In this document: piece after piece, positions 24,509 to 33,059 of the stretch
Layout of the letters: each line of letters starts with the position of its first letter
How positions within the stretch are numbered: position 1 is the first letter of the stretch
Program-made: the position numbers and the translations under genes
The notes under the pieces: generated by a model
What the model was told of the DNA's origin: nothing
The model's database searches: none
Seen by the model: only the letters and a program-made list of their open reading frames with translations
Assembly: GCF_022271435.1 (NCBI RefSeq)
Contig: NZ_JAFIQY010000013.1
Span: 1 to 64,000, forward strand
Direction: 5' to 3'
Length of the DNA: 64,000 bases
DNA from: Streptomyces monomycini
GTDB lineage: Bacteria > Actinomycetota > Actinomycetes > Streptomycetales > Streptomycetaceae

Positions 24509-25129
24509 CTACCCGTACGCCTCGCCGCCCAGCTCCAGCACCGCCGTGCCCGCCGTCGCATCCGCCAGCCAGGCGCGGAAGGCGTCCAGATCCGACTCCG
24601 GCAGCCCGACCTCGATCCGTACGTCGGACCCGTAGGTCACCTCACGCACCGCCCGGCCCGTGGTCCGCAGATCGTTCTCCACCCGTCCCGCGCGCTGGTG
24701 GTCGACGGTGACCGTGACCAGACGGAAGCGCTGCCGGGTGACCGTACCGAGGGCGTCCAGGGCCTCCCCCACGACGCCCCCGTAGGCGCGGATCAGACCG
24801 CCGGCACCGAGCTTGATGCCGCCGAAGTAACGGGTGACGACGGCGACGACGTACCTGACCTCGCGGCGCACCAGCATCTGCAGCATCGGCACCCCCGCGG
24901 TCCCGCCGGGCTCGCCGTCGTCGCTGGCCTTCTGCACCCCGCCGTCGGCCCCCAGGACGTACGCGAAGCAGTTGTGCCGCGCCGTGGGGTGCTCCTTGCG
25001 GATACGCGCGATGAAGTCCTGGGCCTCGGTCTCGGTCGCGACGGGGGCGAGCGCGCAGATGAAGCGGGACTTGTTGATCTCGATCTCGTGAACACCCTCG
25101 CGCGCGAGAGTCCGGTACTGCTCCTGCAT
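24509..25129 (-). CDS. YigZ/IMPACT-family protein
   Basis: 206 aa with the UPF0029 N-terminal domain: INKSRFICALAPV, RKEHPTARHNCFAY, the signature ASDDGEPGGTAG and VVTRYFGGIKLGAGGLIRAY, then a C-terminal DUF1949-like ferredoxin-fold domain. Homologues are linked to translation/Gcn regulation in eukaryotes; the bacterial role is unclear. Full length with conserved motifs intact. Confidence 0.92.
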   Translation of the reverse strand: MQEQYRTLAREGVHEIEINKSRFICALAPVATETEAQDFIARIRKEHPTARHNCFAYVLGADGGVQKASDDGEPGGTAGVPMLQMLVRREVRYVVAVVTRYFGGIKLGAGGLIRAYGGVVGEALDALGTVTRQRFRLVTVTVDHQRAGRVENDLRTTGRAVREVTYGSDVRIEVGLPESDLDAFRAWLADATAGTAVLELGGEAYG

Positions 25130-25282
25130 CAGGCCACCCTATGCGCCACCGGAAGCGCCCCGCGCAGCCCGCCCGAGGGCAGCGCGGGAATCTTCGCTCC
25201 CCCGCACACGTTCTTCCGACCAGACGGCCGCCGCCGCGCGGTCACATCCGACGGGCCCCGGCCCGACCCACGGGAGGCAGCT

Positions 25283-25690
25283 GTGTACGGCGATCCGGCG
25301 ACGATCCGCAGGATCCTTCGGGACTCCGGCGACACCTGGGCCGTCGTGGGCCTGTCCACCAACCGGAACCGCGCCGCGTACGGCGTCGCCGAGGTCCTCC
25401 AGCGCTTCGGCAAGCGCGTCGTCCCGGTCCATCCGAAAGCCGAAGCGGTCCACGGCGAGCAGGGCTATCCGTCCCTGGCCGCCGTCCCGTTCCCCGTGGA
25501 CGTCGTGGACGTCTTCGTCAACAGCGACGCCGCGGGCGGCATCGCCGAGGAAGCGGTCGGGATCGGAGCCAAGGCGGTCTGGTTCCAGCTCGGCGTGATC
25601 GACGAAGCGGCCTACGACAAGGTCACGTCCGCCGGCCTGGACATGGTGATGGACCGCTGCCCCGCCATCGAGATACCCAGGCTGGGCTGA
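25283..25690 (+). CDS. CoA-binding domain protein (YccU type)
   Basis: 135 aa from GTG 25283, with GGGAGGCA upstream. TWAVVGLSTNRNRAAYGVAE is the Rossmann CoA-binding motif and VVPVHPKAEAVHGEQGYPSL the following block. FVNSDAAGGIAEEAVGIGAKAVWFQLG completes the domain. These proteins bind CoA; a physiological role is not established. Length is normal for the single-domain group. Confidence 0.9.
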   Translation: MYGDPATIRRILRDSGDTWAVVGLSTNRNRAAYGVAEVLQRFGKRVVPVHPKAEAVHGEQGYPSLAAVPFPVDVVDVFVNSDAAGGIAEEAVGIGAKAVWFQLGVIDEAAYDKVTSAGLDMVMDRCPAIEIPRLG

Positions 25691-25700
25691 GCCCGGGCGG

Positions 25701-26075
25701 TCACGGGCCGGCGTCCGCCTTGACCACGTAGACCTCCCAGGGCTCCTTGCCGGGGCCGGTCACCCAGACCTTGTCCTGGAGGGCGTAGCAGCAGGTGGTG
25801 TCGTTCTCCTCGAAGGTGGCCAGGCCGGCGCCCTTGAGGCGGGTGGTGGCGGCGGTGACCTGGCCGGTGCTCCCGACTTCGACGCCGAGGTGGTCGAGCC
25901 GGGTCTCGGTGACTTCCCGGCCTTCGAGGAGTACGAGCTTCAGCGGCGGCTCGGCGATGGCGAAGTTGGCGTAGCCGGGGCGGCGCTTGGCCGGTTCGGT
26001 GCCGAAGAGGTTGGTGTAGAAGGCGATGGACGCCTCCAGGTCGGGGACGCGCAGGGCGAGTTGGACACGTGACAT
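25701..26075 (-). CDS. arsI: ArsI/CadI-type glyoxalase-fold metalloenzyme
   Basis: 124 aa from ATG 26075, with GGGAG upstream. SRVQLALRVPDLEASIAFY starts a vicinal-oxygen-chelate domain, and ENDTTCCYALQDKVWV carries the adjacent Cys pair typical of the ArsI C-As lyase/CadI group, which cleaves carbon-arsenic bonds in organoarsenicals using Fe(II). Metal ligands His and Glu are in RLDHLGVEV and PWEVYVV. Divergent to arsR with an 80-bp shared promoter, so control by ArsR is likely. Confidence 0.88.
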   Translation of the reverse strand: MSRVQLALRVPDLEASIAFYTNLFGTEPAKRRPGYANFAIAEPPLKLVLLEGREVTETRLDHLGVEVGSTGQVTAATTRLKGAGLATFEENDTTCCYALQDKVWVTGPGKEPWEVYVVKADAGP

Positions 26076-26098
26076 CACGGACACTCCCAACAGGTTGG

Positions 26099-26142
26099 AT
26101 CGATGCATGTCGATACACGGTTGCACTCCGGATCGAAGTTCG
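26099..26142. promoter_or_regulatory. Probable ArsR operators between arsI and arsR
   Basis: A perfect inverted repeat ATCGA-N6-TCGAT lies at 26099-26114, and a second palindrome, CGAAGTTCG, at 26134-26142. Both sit in the 80-bp divergent gap, where an ArsR/SmtB dimer would block both promoters. The pattern fits ArsR-type operators; binding has not been tested. Confidence 0.55.
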
Positions 26143-26155
26143 TCAATATAGAAGC

Positions 26156-26554
26156 ATGTCGAATCAAGAGCTCGGGCTTCTCGGGGAGGACGGCCTCACG
26201 GTGTGCTGTCCGGACCTGCTGACCACGCCACTGGACGAGGACCAGGCGGTGGAGCTGGCGAAGGTGTTCAAGGCGCTGGGGGACCCGGTGCGGCTGCGAC
26301 TGCTGTCGCTGATCGCCTCCCGCGCCGGTGGCGAGGTGTGCGTCTGCGACCTGACCCCGGCCTTCGACCTGTCCCAGCCGACGATCTCCCACCACCTGAA
26401 GCTGCTGCGGCAAGCCGGGCTGATCGACTGCGAACGCCGGGGCACCTGGGTCCACTACCGGCTCGTACCGGAGATGACCGACCGCCTCGCTGGCATCCTC
26501 ACCCGCCCCGCCGGCGCCCCGCTGCCCGCCTCCGCCTGCCGGACCGACGCATGA
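26156..26554 (+). CDS. arsR: ArsR-family metalloregulator
   Basis: 132 aa from ATG 26156; the longer frame from 26069 would overlap arsI and the operators. The winged helix contains EVCVCDLTPAFDLSQPTISH, with Cys62 and Cys64 at the ArsR As(III)-binding position, and HHLKLLRQAGLI as recognition helix. Extra cysteines Cys17-Cys18 near the N-terminus could give a third ligand. The repressor releases DNA on binding As(III). It overlaps acr3 (ATGA). Confidence 0.93.
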   Translation: MSNQELGLLGEDGLTVCCPDLLTTPLDEDQAVELAKVFKALGDPVRLRLLSLIASRAGGEVCVCDLTPAFDLSQPTISHHLKLLRQAGLIDCERRGTWVHYRLVPEMTDRLAGILTRPAGAPLPASACRTDA

Positions 26555-27684
26555 GCGGCCCCACCACCCCCGCCGCCGAAACGGCACCCGTGGCGGCCAG
26601 GCTGTCGTTCACCGACCGCTGGCTGGCGGTGTGGATCATCGCCGCGATGGCCGCCGGCCTCGGTCTGGGCCGCCTGGTACCGGGCCTGGGGGACGTACTG
26701 GCGAAGATCACCGTCACCGGGGTCTCGCTGCCCATCGCGCTGGGGCTGCTGGTGATGATGTACCCGGTGCTGGCCAAGGTCCGCTACGACCGCCTGGGTA
26801 CGGTCACCCGCGACCGCCGCCTGCTCGTCCCCTCCCTGGTGCTGAACTGGCTGGTCGGCCCGGCCCTGATGTTCGCCCTGGCCTGGCTCTTCCTGCCGGA
26901 CCTGCCCGCGTACCGCACCGGTCTGATCATCGTCGGGCTGGCCCGCTGCATCGCCATGGTCATCATCTGGAACGACCTGGCCTGCGGCGACCGCGAGGCC
27001 GCCGCCGTCCTGGTCGCCCTCAACTCCGTCTTCCAGGTTGTGGCGTTCAGCCTGCTGGGCTGGTTCTATCTGTCCGTCCTGCCCGGCTGGCTCGGCCTGG
27101 AGCAGACCGCGCTGGACGTGTCGGTGTGGGAGATCGCCCGCTCCGTGCTGATATTCCTCGGCATCCCGCTCGCCGCCGGATTCCTCACCCGCCGCCTGGG
27201 CGAACGGGTCAAGGGCCGCGCCTGGTACGAGACGAAGCTGGTTCCCCGGATCGGACCGTTCGCCCTGTACGGGCTGCTGTTCACCATCGTGGTGCTCTTC
27301 GCCCTCCAGGGTGACGCCATCACCTCCCAGCCCCTGGACGTCGCCCGCATCGCCCTGCCGCTGCTGGTGTACTTCGCCCTCATGTGGGCCGGGTCCATGG
27401 CTCTGGGCCGCGCGGTCGGACTGGACCACCCGCGCGCCACCACCCTGGCCTTCACCGCGGCGGGCAACAACTTCGAACTGGCCATCGCGGTCGCCATCGC
27501 CACCTTCGGCGCCACCAGTGGCCAGGCCCTCGCCGGCGTCGTCGGCCCCCTCATCGAAGTCCCCGTCCTGATCGCCCTGGTCCACGTCGCCCTCGCCGCC
27601 CGCCGGTACTTCCCCGCGGCCGCGCCCGCCCCTCTCCCGAAAGCCGAATCAGCCACCGTCACGGAAGGATCGACCGGTGCCTGA
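26551..27684 (+). CDS. acr3: Acr3-type arsenite exporter
   Basis: 377 aa with ten hydrophobic helices, normal for Acr3. The conserved Cys133 is in GLARCIAMVIIWND, required for arsenite transport, and TTLAFTAAGNNFELAIAVAIA holds the signature of TM9. The protein pumps As(III) across the cytoplasmic membrane using the proton gradient. Start overlaps the arsR stop (ATGA) and the end overlaps arsC by 8 bp. Confidence 0.95.
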   Translation: MSGPTTPAAETAPVAARLSFTDRWLAVWIIAAMAAGLGLGRLVPGLGDVLAKITVTGVSLPIALGLLVMMYPVLAKVRYDRLGTVTRDRRLLVPSLVLNWLVGPALMFALAWLFLPDLPAYRTGLIIVGLARCIAMVIIWNDLACGDREAAAVLVALNSVFQVVAFSLLGWFYLSVLPGWLGLEQTALDVSVWEIARSVLIFLGIPLAAGFLTRRLGERVKGRAWYETKLVPRIGPFALYGLLFTIVVLFALQGDAITSQPLDVARIALPLLVYFALMWAGSMALGRAVGLDHPRATTLAFTAAGNNFELAIAVAIATFGATSGQALAGVVGPLIEVPVLIALVHVALAARRYFPAAAPAPLPKAESATVTEGSTGA

Positions 27685-28138
27685 CACCCACAGCCCGGCG
27701 AACAGGCCGTCCGTCCTGTTCGTCTGCGTCCACAACGCCGGGCGCTCCCAGATGGCCGCCGCCTTCCTCGCCCACCTCGGTGCCGACCGTGTCGAGGTCC
27801 GCTCCGCGGGCTCCGCCCCCGCCGACGCCGTGCATCCCGCCGTCGTCGAAGCCATGCACGAGGTCGGCATCGACCTCTCCGCCGAGACGCCGAAGCCGCT
27901 CACCACCGAGGCCGTGAACCGCTCCGACATCGTGATCACCATGGGCTGCGGCGACGCCTGCCCGTACTTCCCCGGCAAGCAGTACCGCGACTGGCAGCTC
28001 GACGACCCGGCCGGACAAGGCATCGCCGCCGTCCGACCCCTCCGCGACATCATCGAGCAGCACGTGCGCGCCCTGCTCAGTGAGCTCGGCGTCGAGGCCG
28101 ACAGGGGCCCGGCTCCCGGCGCGCCGCGCATGGGTTAG
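27677..28138 (+). CDS. arsC: Arsenate reductase, low-molecular-weight phosphatase type
   Basis: 153 aa from GTG 27677, with GGAAGGA upstream. The P-loop Cys17-VHNAGRS is present, as are a second pair of cysteines in TMGCGDACPYFPG and the acid DWQLDDP. This class reduces As(V) to As(III) for export by Acr3. In actinomycetes the reductant may be thioredoxin or mycothiol; the Cys pair favours the thioredoxin-type mechanism. Last gene of the ars operon. Confidence 0.93.
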   Translation: MPDTHSPANRPSVLFVCVHNAGRSQMAAAFLAHLGADRVEVRSAGSAPADAVHPAVVEAMHEVGIDLSAETPKPLTTEAVNRSDIVITMGCGDACPYFPGKQYRDWQLDDPAGQGIAAVRPLRDIIEQHVRALLSELGVEADRGPAPGAPRMG

Positions 28139-28147
28139 CGTCCGGGC

Positions 28148-28645
28148 ATGATCGCAATACGTGCTGCAGGGCCCCGGGACGCCGAAGAGATCGTCCGGCT
28201 GCGCCGGTTGATGTTCCGGGCCATGAACGGGCGGGACGAGGGCGGGGCATGGGAGCGGAACGCGGTCGAGAGTGCGCGGCGGCAGCTCTCCGAAGAGGTG
28301 CCGTGTCTCGTCGGGTTCGTCGTGGAGGCCAAGGACGGCGCCGGGTTGGCGGCGTGTGCGGTGGGGCGGGTCGAGGAGCGGCTGCCGGCTCCGGGGCATC
28401 CTTCGGGACTGTTCGGGTTCGTGTTCACCGTCTGCACCGACCCGGCGTACTAGGGGCGCGGGTACGCGAGGGCCACGACCGAGGCACTGCTGGAGTGTTT
28501 CGCGAAGCGGGGCGTCTCGCGGGTGGACCTGCACGCCACGCCCGACGCTGAACGGCTGTACCGGAGCCTCGGGTTCGCGGAGCACTCCACGCCGCTGTCC
28601 CTGGATGTGCGTGCCCGGGGTGGGCGGGACGACGGGCGCGGGTGA
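28148..28645 (+). pseudogene. GNAT acetyltransferase interrupted by an in-frame amber codon
   Basis: From ATG 28148 the frame codes IRAAGPRDAEEIVRLRRLMF and LFGFVFTVCTDPAY, then meets TAG at 28451-28453. It resumes in the same frame with GRGYARATTEALLECFAKRG and LYRSLGFAEHS, ending at TGA 28643-28645. The TAG falls at the R/Q-x-x-G-x-A loop that binds acetyl-CoA. All else is continuous, giving 165 codons, normal for a GNAT. It is a recent pseudogene, a sequencing error, or a readthrough case. Confidence 0.8.
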
Positions 28646-28675
28646 GTTCCGGTGGGTTCCGAGTCAGGGACCGGG

Positions 28676-29746
28676 TCAGGGTGCGGGGCCGATGAGGAAG
28701 GTCTGGTTCTCGCGTCCGGTGCACCGTTGCAGGGTGACCTCGGCCCCGGTGGCCGTACCGTCGCCGCGCACGCCGAGGCACTGCTCGCCGTCGGCGCGGA
28801 AGACGTAGCGGGCGGGCTTCCCGCCGTTCACCTGCCGGGTCGGTCCGGAGGGTTCGGAGCCGGGGCCCGGGTCAGGGTCGGGTTCGACACGGAAACTGCT
28901 GGCCTGGCCGCAGGACTCCCACGGTTCGAGCAGACCGTCCGCCGCTCCGCCCGACAGGGCCTTCAGGCAGCCCTTCCCGTGCTCCGGGTGTACCCACGCG
29001 ATGCGGTAGGTGTCCGTACCCACCGGTTCGAGTTCGGTGCGCTGCGGTGCGACGCCCCCGCACGGCCGCTGGACCGCCACCAGTGAGGTGTAGCGGCCGT
29101 CCTGGACGCGCCCGTCGGTCACGCACAGGCCGGGCGCCGCGGCCGGGCGGATCCGGATCCAGCCGGCGGGGACCGCGGCGTCCCGGGACCGGGCTTCGGG
29201 CTTCGGAGCCGGATCGGCGGGCGGGTCGCCGGCGGTCGCCATCCAGGCGGTGGTCACGGCCAGGGCGAGAACGACCGCCGCAGCGATCAGGATCGCCGTG
29301 CGCCGGGCGCTGGAGCTGCCGAGGGCGTTACGCGGCGGCAAGGGCCGGGGCGCGGTTCCGGTCGCGGGCGCTCCGGCGTCCTCTCGCGCCACAGTGCCTC
29401 GGGGCGCCGTCTGTTCCGTCGTGGCCGGGCCCGCCGGAGCCGGTTCCGCTTTCGCCGCGCGGGCCCTGGCGGCGACCTCCGCACGGGCATCGAGCCAGGC
29501 CGTGGCCCGGTCGCTGCTTTCCCCGCAGGCGCGGACGAAGACGGACAGGACTTCCGGGCGGGGCAGGCGTCTGCCGCTCAGGACGTCCGCGAGGGTGCTG
29601 CGGGCCAGCACTTCGCCCTGTTCGGCGGCGCGCTGTTCGAGCTGCCGGTACGTCAAGCCCTGGCATTCCTTGAGTTCCCGCAGCATCGCGAGGAATGCGG
29701 CCACATCACGGGCCTCGGCCGGGTCCGTGTTCCCCCTGGTGTCCAT
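28676..29746 (-). CDS. XRE-type HTH protein with one membrane segment and ricin-like C-terminal domain
   Basis: 356 aa from ATG 29746. Residues about 10-75 form a helix-turn-helix (LKECQGLTYRQLEQRAAEQG, STLADVLSGRRLPRPEVLS). A Pro/Ala linker leads to one membrane helix (TAILIAAAVVLALAVTTAWM, about 165-184). The outside part resembles a ricin B beta-trefoil: GLCVTDGRVQDGRY, GKGCLKALSGG and EQCLGVRGDGTATGAEVTLQ. This layout suggests a cytosolic DNA-binding or protein-binding domain linked to an external carbohydrate-binding sensor. Upstream DNA carries many CCGGAC motifs. Confidence 0.85.
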   Translation of the reverse strand: MDTRGNTDPAEARDVAAFLAMLRELKECQGLTYRQLEQRAAEQGEVLARSTLADVLSGRRLPRPEVLSVFVRACGESSDRATAWLDARAEVAARARAAKAEPAPAGPATTEQTAPRGTVAREDAGAPATGTAPRPLPPRNALGSSSARRTAILIAAAVVLALAVTTAWMATAGDPPADPAPKPEARSRDAAVPAGWIRIRPAAAPGLCVTDGRVQDGRYTSLVAVQRPCGGVAPQRTELEPVGTDTYRIAWVHPEHGKGCLKALSGGAADGLLEPWESCGQASSFRVEPDPDPGPGSEPSGPTRQVNGGKPARYVFRADGEQCLGVRGDGTATGAEVTLQRCTGRENQTFLIGPAP

Positions 29747-29811
29747 GGCGCGAATGATCGGGGTGCTGCCGCCCGTACGGCTATAGGAGATTCCGCCAAG
29801 ACTGCGCGCTT

Positions 29812-29996
29812 CCGGACGACGACCGGGCAGAAACCGGACAATGACCGGACACGAACCGGACGCACCCGGAATCTTCCGGACAGCCCGCCGACCAGCCCGG
29901 ACACCCGACATCGCCGCCGGAACCCCGGACGCCCCGGACGCCCCGGACGCCCCGGGTACCCGACATCGTCCCCTGCCGCCCCGGACACCCCGGCCG
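29812..29996. repeat. Cluster of CCGGAC motifs including a 9-bp tandem repeat
   Basis: At least ten CCGGAC hexamers occur in 185 bp upstream of the XRE-ricin gene, some as separate boxes (AACCGGACAATGACCGGAC). At 29923-29949 there are three perfect CCCCGGACG units. No gene is supported in 29747-30160. The boxes could be binding sites for the adjacent XRE protein or only low-complexity DNA. Confidence 0.6.
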
Positions 29997-30160
29997 CTCC
30001 GCCCTGACCGCACCGCCCCCAGGGCGAATCTTTCGGACAGCGACCAGCCGCCCTACTCCCCCGGCACCGTCCCCAGCCGTCCAGAACGGTCACTCCGGGC
30101 AATTCCGCCAACGCCTTGCCCGGCACGATGAGCTTGCCGCGCGCCGGCTGCCGCTGCCGG

Positions 30161-30629
30161 TCAGCGCGTACGGGGGTCCGCCACAGCCGCGTCCAGGAGC
30201 AGCGGCCAGCTTTCGGGGAGCCCGATCGGGGTGATGCCTCCGTACTCCATGCCGCTCTCGCCGACCGCGGTGTCCATGGGGGCGAAGGACGCCTTACGGG
30301 CGCCGAGCTCGCGCCGTACGGCTCCGTTCACGTCGACCCGGGTGTGCGAGAGGACCACGCAGGCGGCGAGCGTGACGGTGCCGCCGCACTCGCCCGTCAC
30401 GACGAACGCAGTTCGCCGACTGCTCCGGGAGCCAGGAGCCGTACTGCCCGACGAGGACGGCGGTGTCCGCGATCGCGGGGCCGGTGTCCACGGAGTGGAA
30501 CTGTTCGACGGGCACGGTCCCGCGCCAGTCGCGGAGCGCGGCGGCGACCGGGCCGGGCAGCAGGTCCAGGCAGTCGAGGGCAGGGCGTACGTCGTCGAAG
30601 GCGTCCATGGGCTCGGGCACGGCGCCCAA
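30161..30629 (-). pseudogene. YbaK/EbsC-type aminoacyl-tRNA deacylase with frameshift
   Basis: Two adjacent frames together encode the family: VEQFHSVDTGPAIADTAVLV and LPEQSANCV up to about 30400, then in the next frame VTGECGGTVTLAACVVLSHT, GARKASFAPMDTAV and GMEYGGITPIGLP to TGA at 30161. A single inserted base near 30401-30405 (after AACTGCGTT) accounts for the break. Intact members hydrolyse mischarged tRNA. The start is uncertain: TTG at 30629 or ATG at 30608. Confidence 0.8.
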
Positions 30630-30710
30630 GCCGACAGCCCGGCCGGACCGTACGGCGTGCCGTCTCAGCGGGCGAGCGGGGCGGAACCGGGAGGGACCGG
30701 AACGCCGTCG

Positions 30711-31376
30711 TCACTGAGCGGCCGGGGCGTCCTCGCCGACGACCGGGGCCTCTTCACCGACGACCGGGCGGTGCCGTTCGATGAGCGCGCGGGCCATGTC
30801 CTGGGCCCGCCGGGCGGCCTCCGTGTCGCCCTCGGCCGCCGAGATGATCGACCCCTTCATGAGGATGTGCCAGGAACGGGCGAAGTTCTCGGTGTCCCTG
30901 AGTCCGGCCTCCTCGGCCAGGGAGCGCACGATGGCGCGGATGTTCTCCAGGTACGTGATGCTCGCCTTCCCCAGGGGGTGTTCCCAGCCCATCTCCAGCA
31001 GGACGTTGATGAAGGTGCAAGCGTCAAAATCGGACCGGTGGAACCACTCGTCGAACACGTCGAAGATGGCCAGCAGCCGCTCTTCCGGGTCCGTGCCCAG
31101 CCGCCGCGCCCCGGCCTCCACGTAGCCCCGGGTCCAGCGCTCCTCACGGCGTTCGAGGAACGCCAGCACGAGGGTGTCCTTCGAGGGGAAGTTGCGGTAG
31201 AGCGTGGCCTTGGCCACACGGGAGCGGGCGATCACCTCGTCGACGCCGACCGCGCGGATGCCGCGCCGGGAGAACAGCTCGTAGGCCGTCTCAAGGATGC
31301 GCTCGCGCGCCTGGGCGGGCGGACGGACTGCCGGCACCGTCGTTCCGACGGCCGTCGCGTCCCCTGGAGCCATCAT
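30711..31376 (-). CDS. TetR-family transcriptional regulator
   Basis: 221 aa. ARERILETAYELFSRRGIRAVGVDEVIARSRVAKATLYRNF is represented by the TetR N-terminal domain at about residues 23-63, with recognition helix VAKATLYRNFPSK. The C-terminal ligand domain includes ERREERWTRGYVE and FDACTFINVLLEMG. The target is unknown; the flanking STAS and P450 genes are divergent candidates. ATG 31376 is followed by a second ATG, with GGGGGAC upstream. Confidence 0.9.
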   Translation of the reverse strand: MMAPGDATAVGTTVPAVRPPAQARERILETAYELFSRRGIRAVGVDEVIARSRVAKATLYRNFPSKDTLVLAFLERREERWTRGYVEAGARRLGTDPEERLLAIFDVFDEWFHRSDFDACTFINVLLEMGWEHPLGKASITYLENIRAIVRSLAEEAGLRDTENFARSWHILMKGSIISAAEGDTEAARRAQDMARALIERHRPVVGEEAPVVGEDAPAAQ

Positions 31377-31438
31377 GTCCCCCTGACAACGTGGTGATGA
31401 TTGTGGACAGGCTCGTCCGACCCTGACACGGTAAGGGC

Positions 31439-31765
31439 ATGGCCCCTGAGACAGAACTGTCTGGCCCGGACTTCCTGAACATCTTGACGGTCCGCACCCG
31501 ACTGCACGGCGACCGGGCCGTGCTCAGCCCGAGAGGAGAGATCGACTGCGTTTCGGTACGCCTGCTCGACCAGGCCCTGGCCGGTCTGCCGTCCATGACC
31601 AGCAGTGTCACCCTGGACATCGCGGAGGTCACCTTCATGGACTCCGCGGGTCTGCACTTCATGGAGCGCTTGCACGCCTTCGGCCACCGGCGCCGCATCC
31701 TGGCCCGCACCCGCAACTGGGGCAGCCAGCCGACCCGGCTGCGGGAAGCCGCCCGCCGCTCCTGA
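31439..31765 (+). CDS. STAS-domain anti-sigma factor antagonist
   Basis: 108 aa. GEIDCVSVRLLDQALAGL and LDIAEVTFMDSAGLHFMERL give the STAS fold with the phosphorylatable Ser in the DSAGL loop. Such proteins bind anti-sigma kinases (RsbW type) and release a sigma-B-like factor. Divergent from the tetR gene, 62 bp apart. No cognate kinase gene lies adjacent. Confidence 0.88.
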   Translation: MAPETELSGPDFLNILTVRTRLHGDRAVLSPRGEIDCVSVRLLDQALAGLPSMTSSVTLDIAEVTFMDSAGLHFMERLHAFGHRRRILARTRNWGSQPTRLREAARRS

Positions 31766-31818
31766 GACACCGTACGGCCGGGGTGGCCACGGCCGGCGCC
31801 GGCGGCTAGCGTCCGCGC

Positions 31819-33036
31819 ATGGCAGGAGCCCAGGCAGTCTTCGATCCCTGGTCGCCGGATTTCGTCGCCGACCCGTACCCCGCCTACGCCGAACTGCGGG
31901 CCCGTGGCCGGGTGCGGCACTTCGCGCCCTCCGACCAGTGGCTCGTCCCGCACCATACGGACGTCTCGGCCCTGCTCCGCGACCGCCGGCTGGGCCGTAC
32001 CTACCGGCACCGCTTCACCCACGAGGAGTTCGGGCGCACCGCGCCACCGCCGGAACACGCACCGTTCCACGTCCTCAACGACCACGGGATGCTCGACCTG
32101 GAGGCGCCCGCCCACACCCGTGTCCGCCGCCTGGTCACGAAGGCGTTCACGCCCCGTACGGTCGAGCGGCTGCGGCCGTACGTCGAGGACCTGGCGGACC
32201 GGCTGGTCCGGGACCTGGTCGCGGACGGCGGCGGAGACCTCGCGGCGCGGGTCGCCGAGCCGCTGCCGGTCGCGGTGATCGCCGAGATGCTGGGTGTGCC
32301 GGAAACGGACCGGCATCTGCTGCGGCCGTGGTCGGCCGCGATCTGCGGCATGTACGAGCTGAACCCGTCCGCCGGTACGGCTCGGCGGGCGGTCGCCGCT
32401 TCCCGTGAGTTCTCCGACTACCTACGCATGTTGATCGCCGCCCGGCGGGCGGCGCCGGGGGCCGACCTGGTCTCCGGTCTGATCGCCGCGTACGACGAGG
32501 GCGACGCGCTCAGCGAGCAGGAGATGGTCTCCACCTGCGCCCTGCTGCTGAACGCCGGTCACGAGGCGAGCGTCAACGCCACGGTCAACGGCTGGTACGC
32601 GCTCTTCCGCCACCCGGCGCAGCTGGCGGCCCTGCGCGCGGACCCGGGCGGTCTGCTGCCCACGGCCGTGGAGGAACTGCTGCGTTACGACACACCGCTT
32701 CAGCTCTTCGAACGCTGGGTGCTGGACGACATCGAGATCGACGGCACGGTCGTCCCGCGCGGCAGCGAGGTGGCGCTGCTCTTCGGGTCGGCCAACCGCG
32801 ATCCGGCGGTCTTCGCCCGGCCGGACGAACTGGACCTCGCCCGCGTGGACAACCCGCACATCTCCTTCAGCGCCGGTGTCCACTACTGCATCGGCGCTCC
32901 CCTGGCCCGTCTCGAACTGGCCGCCTCGCTCGCGGCGTTGCTGCGCAGGGCTCCGTCGCTACGGCTGGCCGCGGTACCGGAACACAAGCCTGATTTCGTG
33001 ATCCGGGGGTTGCGCGGCTTGCAGGTCGAGGTGTGA
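31819..33036 (+). CDS. Cytochrome P450 (CYP105/107-like class)
   Basis: 405 aa, full length. I-helix LLNAGHEASVNA carries an acid-Ala-Ser in place of the usual acid-Thr-Thr pair; the K-helix has AVEELLRYDT (ExxR), and the haem loop is FSAGVHYCIGAPLARLE with ligand Cys357. It needs a ferredoxin and reductase, neither of which is adjacent. The replacement of the proton-relay Thr by Ser is slightly unusual. Substrate unknown; it is not in a recognisable biosynthetic cluster. Confidence 0.93.
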   Translation: MAGAQAVFDPWSPDFVADPYPAYAELRARGRVRHFAPSDQWLVPHHTDVSALLRDRRLGRTYRHRFTHEEFGRTAPPPEHAPFHVLNDHGMLDLEAPAHTRVRRLVTKAFTPRTVERLRPYVEDLADRLVRDLVADGGGDLAARVAEPLPVAVIAEMLGVPETDRHLLRPWSAAICGMYELNPSAGTARRAVAASREFSDYLRMLIAARRAAPGADLVSGLIAAYDEGDALSEQEMVSTCALLLNAGHEASVNATVNGWYALFRHPAQLAALRADPGGLLPTAVEELLRYDTPLQLFERWVLDDIEIDGTVVPRGSEVALLFGSANRDPAVFARPDELDLARVDNPHISFSAGVHYCIGAPLARLELAASLAALLRRAPSLRLAAVPEHKPDFVIRGLRGLQVEV

Positions 33037-33059
33037 CGGGACGCGTCGGCACGCGCCGG

